Below, piece by piece: positions 1 through 5,730 of a DNA stretch of 5,847 bases. The translations under genes and the position numbers were made by a program. The first letter of the stretch is position 1, and each line of letters opens with the position of its first letter. The notes beneath the pieces were generated by a model that made no database searches, was not told the DNA's origin, and saw only the letters and a program-made list of their open reading frames with translations. This DNA comes from Clostridia bacterium (GTDB lineage: Bacteria; Bacillota; Sulfobacillia; SLMV01), in NCBI GenBank assembly GCA_003554565.1, contig PWGR01000039.1:1-5847 (forward strand), written 5' to 3'.

Positions 1-1
1 A

Positions 2-1480
2 GATCCCCGGCTAACCCCCATTGGCGACATTCCCGAGGGCGCGGCAGAGCAGCTGGAGTCATACATTGACACCCAAGGTTTCACCGGCACAGGCGGTGAA
101 CTGGCCGTGGCCGTCGATGCACATCTGCGCAAGAAAAAGGGGACCGCGGAACGGGTCCTCATGGTACCCATGAATGATATGGATTTCGCCCTCACAGCAG
201 GAACCTGGATTGCCCGCACTGGCGATGCGGTATTTCCAATAGGAAGGAATGCGGTCTGTCCCGAGGTGGCAGATCACCTGCGGGATCGACAGGAAGTCCT
301 CAGCCCGCATAAGACGCAGAACCTTTACTTGCTGGGTCCGCGCACCGCTGCGAGCAACACCGCACTGGAAGAACTCGGCCGCTTTGGCCAGGCCGTGCGG
401 GTGGCCGGCCCCACCCCGGAGGATCAGGCATTGGCACTGGCGAGGTTTCATGATGATGGAACTCAGATGGGCTGGGATGGCGACACCCCGCAGGACGGCG
501 ACTGTACATACTTCGTGGGCAGCAATGCGCGTCCGGGGGAGCTGCTGGCGACGGCACAGCTGTCGGCGGACGGTCCCTGTGGCCCAATCCTGCTCACCTC
601 CGCGGAAACACTTCCCCCAGAAATGGAATCATTCCTGTGGGCACTGGGGCCAGCCGGCTCGGCCAACCCGTCACACGGCCCGCGCCAGTTTGCGTGGATT
701 GCCGGTGACGCAGAGGCGGTAAGTGGGGAAGTTCAGAGTGATCTGGACCGGATCAACGCGGCAGCATCAGCCCAGGTCAGGCAGGTTGCCGCTTTCGATG
801 TCCTGGCGGGAGCATGGTTGATAACAGCGTTAATCGGGGCTGTCTGGGTGTGGATCCACAGCTCAGTACGGAGACCGGACATGGCCCAGCCTGTCCGTCT
901 GCTCTGGGTCCTTTCGTCTCTCGTCCTGGGACTCTTCGGTGTGGCGGGATACTTCATCGCACAGAAGGGCGAGCGACCACCCGTCACCACAAGGCAGCGC
1001 ACCTGCCACGCCACCCAGGCGCTGACGGTCAGCTGTAAAACTGCAAGCCTACTGACCGCCTTTGCGGTACTCACCGCACTGCTCTGGACCGCTCTGGGAC
1101 GCCAGCTCTGGATTCTTCCACCGCCGTTTGCGCTTATCGGGAGACCGGAGATCCGCGCACTTGCAGTCGGCTATCTCCTCGCTCTACTCATGAGCTTACT
1201 GCTGATCGAACCCTCTCTCTTGGCGCAGCCGGCTGATGGGTTGTGGACGCGCGTACAGAGAATTCTTCCCGCAACCGTGATATCTATCACCGGCGTGGCA
1301 GCAGTATTTGCCCTCGTGCTGCGGTGGCTCAGGTGGGACCTGCTGCCGGTCCCTGCACCGCCTACCGCTGTCTTGTGGTACGGTACGGCGTCGGCTGCAG
1401 CACTGCTGGCGGCCATCCTGACCTATCCCCTGCAGTACTGGATAATGACCGGGGCAATGGAATTCGGAACACTGGAGTGA
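2..1480 (+). CDS. CWB2-like extracytoplasmic domain fused to a six-helix membrane domain (5' partial)
   Basis: The frame is open from the window edge, so the gene starts upstream; the GTG at 107 is internal. 492 residues are visible. Residues about 53-125 and 133-251 resemble cell-wall-binding repeat 2 (CWB2) units: a 'VLMVP..D..FALTAG' segment, then 'GPILLTSAETLPPEMESFL' and a closing 'IAGDAEAVSGEV' strand-helix, the pattern usually written as ALAAA...PILLT...LP...V.GG..AVS. About six hydrophobic helices follow, near residues 264-286, 299-321, 345-370, 383-407, 422-443 and 455-482. Basic residues after helix 1 (HSSVRR) suit an outside N-terminal domain. The last helix ends in YPLQYWIMTGAMEFG, which recalls the end of DUF4396 membrane proteins; this is a resemblance from memory only. 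The stop overlaps the next gene's start by four bases, implying coupled translation. Function is unknown; a role in envelope anchoring or assembly is inferred. The reading frame is certain, the CWB2 assignment fairly likely, and the membrane family uncertain. Confidence -1.
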   Translation, partial: DPRLTPIGDIPEGAAEQLESYIDTQGFTGTGGELAVAVDAHLRKKKGTAERVLMVPMNDMDFALTAGTWIARTGDAVFPIGRNAVCPEVADHLRDRQEVLSPHKTQNLYLLGPRTAASNTALEELGRFGQAVRVAGPTPEDQALALARFHDDGTQMGWDGDTPQDGDCTYFVGSNARPGELLATAQLSADGPCGPILLTSAETLPPEMESFLWALGPAGSANPSHGPRQFAWIAGDAEAVSGEVQSDLDRINAAASAQVRQVAAFDVLAGAWLITALIGAVWVWIHSSVRRPDMAQPVRLLWVLSSLVLGLFGVAGYFIAQKGERPPVTTRQRTCHATQALTVSCKTASLLTAFAVLTALLWTALGRQLWILPPPFALIGRPEIRALAVGYLLALLMSLLLIEPSLLAQPADGLWTRVQRILPATVISITGVAAVFALVLRWLRWDLLPVPAPPTAVLWYGTASAAALLAAILTYPLQYWIMTGAMEFGTLE

Positions 1481-2664
1481 CGAACTTGGTTGAGACCGAC
1501 TACCACATCAAATTGCGGCGACTGCGCGCCATCACTTACACCACAGGTGCCCTGATTGTCCTGGCCCTTGCCGCCCTGACCATGATCCCCTCATCTATTG
1601 GGGCGGGGCCTGAACCGACAGACGGTGATCTGCACACCGCACTGACCGGTCGCGCAGGAGGAAATGAGTTATGGGAGCGCGTTCTGCGTGTCAGCTCCAT
1701 CGCGCGACCTTCCGGCCGGCCGGCAGCCGTGATCCTCGCCCCGGCAAATGACTGGCGGAGCGCCCTGGCGGCAACATCGCTCATCTGCGATCCACTGGAT
1801 GGTGTTCTCCTGATTACGCCACCCGATGCCATGCCCGATACTCTCGCACGCGAGATAAAGCGCCTTGATCCCCGGGGCATTGCGTGGGATGGAGGGACAC
1901 AGGTCATCGTGGTCGGTGACGCCGGCGTCGAGATTTTCAACCGGCTCAAAGCGATGCAAATGCGACATCGTCACCTTCACAGCGATTCGCCTGAGGAGCT
2001 GGCAGCAACCATTGATGCCTATCTCACCTCCCTCCGGGGTGAGCAGCTCCCCCAGGTATCTCTGGTCCCTACTGACGATCCTGCATCAGCCGTCGTGGCC
2101 GCTGACTGGGCGGCACATTCTGGAACCCCCATTCTGTTCGCCGAGGCAGATTCATTGCCCGTCCCCACCATGGAGGCACTGTCGGGGCGCAAACCAGGAG
2201 CTCACGTCAGAATCTTCTTTCCTGCCGGCGTATTGCGCGATGAAATCCGGGAGGAACTCTCCGCATATGGAACGGTCGACGGGCCGTCAGGAGCCGATCC
2301 CGTTGAACTCGCCGTCGCCTCCGCCCAACACCACAGTGCGGATGCTGCGGGCAATCCGTGCGGTTGGGGCATCACTACACCCGGGCGCGGCTTCACTTTC
2401 TCCCTTCTCGGTCATCCCCTGGATGCTGTCCTGGCCGCTAACCTCACCCGCCGGGGGGCTCACGGCCCTCTACTGCAGCTGCTGCCGGACAGCGTACCCG
2501 AGCCCGTAGCCCACTACCTCGACACCCTACGCCCCGCTCCAACCCCGATAGCAGGTGAACGCCTTAACCAGGGATGGATAGTGGGCTCTGAATCTGACAT
2601 CGATGGCAATGTGCAGCAGATGATCGACGAGCTGCTCGCCGGCAAACGGGAGGAAACCCAGTGA
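1477..2664 (+). CDS. membrane-anchored protein with three CWB2-like units
   Basis: 395 residues from the GTG at 1477, which overlaps the previous stop (GTGA), the same arrangement as at this gene's own 3' end. A TTG at 1486, with GGAG eight bases upstream, is an alternative start. A basic stretch (KLRRLR) precedes one hydrophobic helix at about residues 23-40, which acts as a signal anchor and places the rest outside the membrane. Three CWB2-like units follow: about 81-160 (ILAPANDWRSALAATS, then VLLITPPDAMP, then VIVVGDAGVEIF), about 193-265 (TPILFAEADSLPVPTMEAL) and about 303-390 (GHPLDAVLAANLTRRG, then GPLLQLLPDSVPEPVAHYL, then GWIVGSESDIDGNVQQMIDEL). The third unit fits best. Known CWB2 modules occur in threes and bind anionic cell-wall polymers in clostridial surface proteins, so three units here suit a compact wall- or polymer-binding head. 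No catalytic domain is seen. Partnership with the genes on either side is inferred from the overlaps. Confidence -1.
   Translation: MTNLVETDYHIKLRRLRAITYTTGALIVLALAALTMIPSSIGAGPEPTDGDLHTALTGRAGGNELWERVLRVSSIARPSGRPAAVILAPANDWRSALAATSLICDPLDGVLLITPPDAMPDTLAREIKRLDPRGIAWDGGTQVIVVGDAGVEIFNRLKAMQMRHRHLHSDSPEELAATIDAYLTSLRGEQLPQVSLVPTDDPASAVVAADWAAHSGTPILFAEADSLPVPTMEALSGRKPGAHVRIFFPAGVLRDEIREELSAYGTVDGPSGADPVELAVASAQHHSADAAGNPCGWGITTPGRGFTFSLLGHPLDAVLAANLTRRGAHGPLLQLLPDSVPEPVAHYLDTLRPAPTPIAGERLNQGWIVGSESDIDGNVQQMIDELLAGKREETQ
2648..2653 (+). promoter_or_regulatory. ribosome binding site of the 2661 gene
   Basis: GGGAGG lies seven bases before the GTG at 2661, inside the last codons of the preceding gene. 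It fixes the start of the small membrane protein despite the four-base overlap. Confidence -1.
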
Positions 2665-3125
2665 GCAAAGTTGTGGCCGTATTTGACACGGAAAATGCAG
2701 CGTTTCAGGCCCTTGAAGGAGTCGAAGATTATGAAGCAGGTGCTGGGCAGGTGCTTCCCCGGGTTCCCGACCCGACACAGGCAGTCGGAAGCGAGCTCTT
2801 CCTCAGTGGTCGCGAGGCAGCGCGAACTGCCTTCGGTACTGGTGTGGGCGCCCTTCTTGCAGTCCTGCTGGTTCACCTGCACCGGGCCGGGCTTGTGACA
2901 TTCTCACTGCTGTCCCCGGCCTTCGCCGGGGGTACGCTTCCCGTATATCTGGCTGCGGCCCTGGTCGGTGCCGCACTCGGCGCCTTCATCTGCAGCCTGT
3001 CAGCAATGGCTCAGGTGTATGAGACCGCCGGGCCGGAACCTTCCATACTCGTGGTGTACACCCTCCGCCGAAAGCTGCCTGATGTCCGCTCCATTGTGCA
3101 GCAGCACGGGGGACAGCTGGGCTGA
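2661..3125 (+). CDS. small two-helix membrane protein, general-stress-protein-like
   Basis: 154 residues from a GTG at 2661 that overlaps the preceding TGA by four bases. A clear GGGAGG ribosome binding site at 2648-2653 sits seven bases upstream. The N-terminus (SKVVAVFDTENAAFQALEGV) looks like a beta-strand/helix unit of the kind that opens YflT/17M-type general stress proteins and DUF1269-like proteins. Two hydrophobic helices follow at about residues 57-84 and 94-116, rich in Gly and Ala. The C-terminus (ILVVYTLRRKLPDVRSIVQQHG) is a second strand/helix unit with the look of the ferredoxin-like half found in the same families. No catalytic motif is visible. The gene ends the three-gene set; a 119-bp gap separates it from trpS. 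Coding status is secure, the family name is a resemblance only, and function is unknown. It could be a small membrane partner of the two CWB2-like proteins. Confidence -1.
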   Translation: MSKVVAVFDTENAAFQALEGVEDYEAGAGQVLPRVPDPTQAVGSELFLSGREAARTAFGTGVGALLAVLLVHLHRAGLVTFSLLSPAFAGGTLPVYLAAALVGAALGAFICSLSAMAQVYETAGPEPSILVVYTLRRKLPDVRSIVQQHGGQLG

Positions 3126-3244
3126 CGCGTCACCACCTCTCCCTTCTGTATCGCGGGCGCTATGTGGTATAAATACCAAAGAGGTGAAGACGTTACCGGC
3201 TTGCTAAAGAGCGGGATCAAGCTACTGAGTGAAAGGTGATTACC
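3126..3244 (+). promoter_or_regulatory. trpS leader / intergenic region
   Basis: This 119-bp gap precedes trpS. It contains a 12-bp near-palindrome GGTATAAATACC at 3166-3177, whose centre includes TATAAA (3168-3173), a possible -10 box without a convincing -35. A 7-bp inverted pair, CACCTCT at 3134-3140 and AGAGGTG at 3180-3186, encloses it. No T-box consensus (AGGGTGG-ACCGCG type) is seen. Whether trpS has its own promoter here or is read through from upstream cannot be decided. Confidence -1.
3234..3239 (+). promoter_or_regulatory. ribosome binding site selecting the trpS start at 3245
   Basis: AGGTGA, within AAAGGTGAT, matches the 3' half of the canonical AAGGAGGTGAT and lies five bases before the GTG at 3245. 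An earlier in-frame GTG at 3236 lies inside this element and has no room for its own site, so 3245 is preferred. Confidence -1.
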
Positions 3245-4237
3245 GTGGAGAAAGAGCGAGTATTCAGCGGGATGCGGCCTACCGGTCGGATGCACCTGGG
3301 CAATTACCTCGGCGCAGTGCAGAACTGGGTGCGCATGCAGGATACACACGACTGTATATACGCTATCGTAGATTATCACGCTATGACCACACCGTACGAC
3401 CCCGAAGAGCTTAACGCAGATGCGCGAAACATGCTGATTGATTTGCTGGCCTCCGGCATTGACCCGGAAAAATGTATGCTCGTAGTGCAGTCGCAGATCC
3501 CTCAGCACACCGAGCTGGCCTGGATTCTCGGCACCATTACGCCCCTGAGCTGGCTGGAGCGGGTGCCGACATATAAGGAAAAAGCAGACATGCATCCAGA
3601 CTACCTGCACCTCGGCCTCCTGGGCTATCCAGTCCTCATGTCTGCCGACATACTGGTCTACCGGGCCACCAGAGTGCCCGTGGGTGACGATCAGAAACCG
3701 CACGTGGAGCTCACACGGGAGATTGTGCGCCGATTCAATCATCTTTTTGGAGAGACCTTCCCCGAGCCACAGGCCCGCATTCGCCGCGAGACGGCCCGCA
3801 TCATGAGCCTGACTGAGCCGGAAAAGAAGATGAGCAAATCCCTGGGCCCTCAGAGTTACATCGGGATCGGAGAAGAACCGGAAGACATACGTGGGAAGAT
3901 CATGAGCGCCGTTACCGATGCCGGTCCACCCGCTGATGGACAGATGAGCCCGGGAGTGGCGAACCTGTTCCTGCTACTGGAGTGCTTCGGAGGCGACGAT
4001 ATATCGAGTGAATTCGAGCAACAGTACGAGGACCGCAGCATCCGCTACGTGCAGCTGAAGGAAGCGACGGCCGAGGCAATTATCGAGAGTCTGGCGCCCA
4101 TTCGCAAAAAACGCCGCGAACTGCTGGAAAATCCTCAGCTGCTGGAGAGGATCATGGAACGAAGCCGCGAGGAAGCAGCAGCTCTGGCGGAAGAGACCAT
4201 GCAGGATGTGCGGGCCAGGATCGGCTTACTTCGCTGA
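3245..4237 (+). CDS. trpS: tryptophan--tRNA ligase
   Basis: 330 residues, normal for bacterial TrpRS (about 325-340). The cytoplasmic class I synthetase activates tryptophan with ATP and charges tRNA-Trp. The Rossmann fold opens with RVFSGMRPTGRMHLGNYLG; HLGN at residues 17-20 is the HIGH-type signature. LGYPVLMSADIL (about 126-137) carries the conserved Asp that contacts the indole nitrogen in bacterial enzymes, here D135. VPVGDDQKPHVELTREI (about 144-160) is another TrpRS hallmark. KMSKS is intact at 195-199. The helical C-terminal region follows and ends in a normal position, so the gene appears complete and functional. The GTG at 3245 is chosen over 3236 because of its ribosome binding site. 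It stands alone downstream of the envelope trio, and no gene follows on the same strand before the convergent sigH. Confidence -1.
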   Translation: MEKERVFSGMRPTGRMHLGNYLGAVQNWVRMQDTHDCIYAIVDYHAMTTPYDPEELNADARNMLIDLLASGIDPEKCMLVVQSQIPQHTELAWILGTITPLSWLERVPTYKEKADMHPDYLHLGLLGYPVLMSADILVYRATRVPVGDDQKPHVELTREIVRRFNHLFGETFPEPQARIRRETARIMSLTEPEKKMSKSLGPQSYIGIGEEPEDIRGKIMSAVTDAGPPADGQMSPGVANLFLLLECFGGDDISSEFEQQYEDRSIRYVQLKEATAEAIIESLAPIRKKRRELLENPQLLERIMERSREEAAALAEETMQDVRARIGLLR

Positions 4238-4238
4238 C

Positions 4239-4253
4239 CCGGATGCTTTCCGG
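4239..4253 (+). terminator. hairpin just after trpS, possible weak terminator
   Basis: CCGGA (4239-4243) and TCCGG (4249-4253) form a 5-bp stem with a TGCTT loop, one base after the trpS stop. There is no T-tract after it, so intrinsic termination is doubtful. Its position is the main support. Confidence -1.
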
Positions 4254-4406
4254 CCCGAACTGAGAGCCAGGCCGTGTCGGATGATACCTGGTGGCGCAAG
4301 CCGCACATCCTGGTCCTGTCGTGCTCACATTCAGCCGTCGCCGGCTCCCTGCTGCCGCCCTCTGCAGATCGGTCGTCGGGGCCGTTTTCACCGGGTACGG
4401 CCTTAT

Positions 4407-4435
4407 CCGGATCGACCGGCATCAGCGGTCTCCGG
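4407..4435. repeat. imperfect inverted repeat (hairpin) in the trpS-sigH gap
   Basis: CCGGA (4407-4411) pairs with TCCGG (4431-4435), and GACCG (4414-4418) with CGGTC (4426-4430). The result is a 10-bp stem with a two-base bulge and a 7-base loop. The outer arms are the same as in the hairpin at 4239-4253. There is no T-tract on either side. Its role is unknown. Confidence -1.
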
Positions 4436-4768
4436 CGTCGACGATACGCCGCACTATTTTGCAGCAGCTGGGCATGCAAATCAGCCTGACAGGCAGGAAG
4501 GCAGGGTTGGTACACCGCGGTGCTCAGGTGCCCGCGCGCGAGTAGTTGCTCTGAGAGAGGAGACATTCAAAGAGGTTCCTTCCCACCCATAACCCCGAGC
4601 AGGTGCCATCCATTCTCATTGAGAGGCAATCCCGGAGCCAGCGCGAAAACCCGGATCAAAGCGCCCTACACTCACACGTACAGTCCACACCAGCAGGAGC
4701 GCAACCTCTGTAGGCCCCCGGCGCGGGACCGCCCGTCGAAGAGGAGTAAAACTAGCGCTCCAGTTCAG

Positions 4769-4803
4769 CCCCGGGTCTCAAACATAACAAACCCGGCACG
4801 GGG
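4769..4803 (-). terminator. GC-rich hairpin downstream of sigH, possible terminator
   Basis: CCGGGT (4771-4776) pairs with ACCCGG (4791-4796) around a 14-base A-rich loop. CC (4769-4770) can extend the stem to the GGGG at 4800-4803 across a CAC bulge. It lies about 60 bases beyond the sigH stop on the minus strand. There is no U-tract, so it is at best a non-canonical terminator. Confidence -1.
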
Positions 4804-4860
4804 TCCGGGAATTACGCCTGCCAACCTGCTGCCTGACACGAGTGCCGATGGACAGGGTGC

Positions 4861-5517
4861 TCACTCGTCTCTTAGCTCAGCCTCCAGAAGGAACTGCTCC
4901 AGCTTGCGCTTTACCCTCTGTAGAGCGTTGTCTACCGACTTGACGTGGCGTCCAATCTCCTGAGCAATCTCCTGGTAAGAACGCCCGTCCAGGTAAGCCA
5001 TGAGAACCTGCCACTCCAGGTCGCTCAACATCTCCCCCATTCGCTGCTCGATCTGGTCGAACTCTTCACGCGAAATTATGAGCTGCTCAGGATCAGAGAT
5101 TAAGCTTCCCGCCAGCACGTCCATCAATGTCCGATCCGATTCCTCATCATAGATCGGTTTATTCAGGGAAACATAGGAATTCAGGGGAATGTGCTTCTGG
5201 CGCGTGGCAGTCTTGATAGCGGTGATGATCTGCCGCTGAATGCACAGCTCGGCGAAAACTTTGAATGAAGATAGCTTATCAGGCCGAAAATCGCGGACCG
5301 CCTTGTACAGACCTATCATGCCTTCCTGGATGATGTCCTCTCGATCTGCCCCTACCAGGAAATAGCTGCGCGCCTTTGCGCGAACGAAGTTTTTATACTT
5401 GTACATCAAAAACTCGAGGGCTTTTTTGCTTCCTGCCCGCGCAATCTCTACCAGATCCTCATCGACCATTGCCTCATATTCCGAAGGATAAAACTCGGGA
5501 TGAGGGTACCTACTCAC
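4861..5517 (-). CDS. sigH: RNA polymerase sigma factor SigH (sigma-30 type)
   Basis: 218 residues from the GTG at 5517, the same length as I recall for Bacillus subtilis SigH. This sigma-70-family factor directs core RNA polymerase; in Bacillus it drives transition-state and early sporulation genes. Region 2 (about residues 37-110) is nearly the Bacillus sequence as remembered: NFVRAKARSYFLVGADREDI, QEGMIGLYKAVRDF, then IITAIKTATRQKHIPLNSYV. After the linker (DEESDRTLMDVL), region 4 (about 160-212) carries the helix-turn-helix DGRSYQEIAQEIGRHVKSVD, then NALQRVKRKLEQ. The open frame extends to 5565, but AGGAGG six bases before the GTG fixes the start. The gene is read from its own promoter just behind rlmB, a usual Gram-positive neighbour. 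No rpmG, secE or nusG follows in the window. Identification is very secure; a sporulation role in this organism is not shown by the sequence. Confidence -1.
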   Translation of the reverse strand: MSRYPHPEFYPSEYEAMVDEDLVEIARAGSKKALEFLMYKYKNFVRAKARSYFLVGADREDIIQEGMIGLYKAVRDFRPDKLSSFKVFAELCIQRQIITAIKTATRQKHIPLNSYVSLNKPIYDEESDRTLMDVLAGSLISDPEQLIISREEFDQIEQRMGEMLSDLEWQVLMAYLDGRSYQEIAQEIGRHVKSVDNALQRVKRKLEQFLLEAELRDE

Positions 5518-5523
5518 CAATAT

Positions 5524-5529
5524 CCTCCT
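5524..5529 (-). promoter_or_regulatory. strong ribosome binding site of sigH
   Basis: AGGAGG on the minus strand, part of GGAGGAGG, is six bases upstream of the GTG at 5517. It rules out the longer upstream starts of the same frame, whose codons would run through the site itself. Confidence -1.
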
Positions 5530-5700
5530 CCACTCCAGGGCAGCGACACGCAACGGGGATTGCACTTCGCAGTAAAAGGGAAAGGTCGCCCGCTCGTGTC
5601 AGCTAAAGGCGGTCAATGAACCCTGTATGTAATTCAACAAGTCTTTTAAACTGAAGCAAGCAGCAAAACTGGGCTATGTCAACCTATTAGGACAATGCAC

Positions 5701-5730
5701 ATTATACTCGTCAGGATGGCAGCAGGTCAA
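5701..5730 (-). promoter_or_regulatory. sigma-A type promoter of sigH
   Basis: On the minus strand TTGACC (5730-5725) and a perfect TATAAT (5706-5701) are separated by 18 bases. Transcription would start near 5694, giving a sigH leader of about 177 nt. The TGA stop of the upstream rlmB lies within the -35 box, so the promoter is embedded at that gene's end. SigH itself recognises different boxes (AGGA / GAAT type), so this promoter implies transcription by the housekeeping sigma factor. Confidence -1.

Larger units (their letters stand above)
4238..4860. other. 623-bp convergent intergenic region with no convincing gene
   Basis: The region lies between the 3' ends of trpS and sigH. Short open frames exist on both strands but overlap each other, have Arg/Pro/Ser-rich compositions typical of shadow frames, lack good start sites and match nothing recognisable. 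No tRNA T-loop (GGTTCGA) in a cloverleaf context, tmRNA, SRP RNA or rpmG/secE/nusG sequence was found, although those genes often follow sigH elsewhere. Three GC-rich hairpins are listed separately. A degraded gene or an unrecognised RNA remains possible. Confidence -1.

Noticed and set aside
1243..1476. Upstream extension of the second gene to a TTG at 1243
   Set aside because: It would overlap the first gene by 238 bases out of frame with an Arg/Gly-rich shadow composition; the GTG at 1477 gives a signal anchor near the N-terminus.
107..1480. GTG at 107 as the start of the first gene
   Set aside because: The frame is open back to the window edge and the upstream codons read as plausible protein with no ribosome binding site before 107; the gene is 5'-truncated.
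3126..3244. T-box riboswitch before trpS
   Set aside because: The gap is only 119 bp and lacks the T-box consensus and a terminator with a T-tract.
4291..4545. 84-codon plus-strand frame with fairly high third-position GC
   Set aside because: No ribosome binding site, no recognisable family, and overlapping frames of similar length on both strands; kept only as a reason to inspect the gap.
4135..4566. 143-codon minus-strand frame across the trpS 3' end
   Set aside because: It overlaps trpS antisense and has a low-complexity Arg/Ser/Ala composition.
4700..4780. Minus-strand GGGGCTGA followed by TTCGACGGG, recalling the 5' end of tmRNA
   Set aside because: The spacing is wrong and no matching 3' acceptor half, tag reading frame or T-loop was found.
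4861..4890. 'TTAGCTCAG' resembling a tRNA D-arm
   Set aside because: It lies within the sigH coding end and has no cloverleaf around it.
4520..4963. 147-codon plus-strand frame running into sigH
   Set aside because: It is antisense to the secure sigH gene and its Ser/Arg/Pro-rich product looks like a shadow.
5677..5682. Second minus-strand TTGACA as a further sigH promoter
   Set aside because: No -10-like hexamer at 16-19 bases; the TTTAAA downstream is about 26 bases away.
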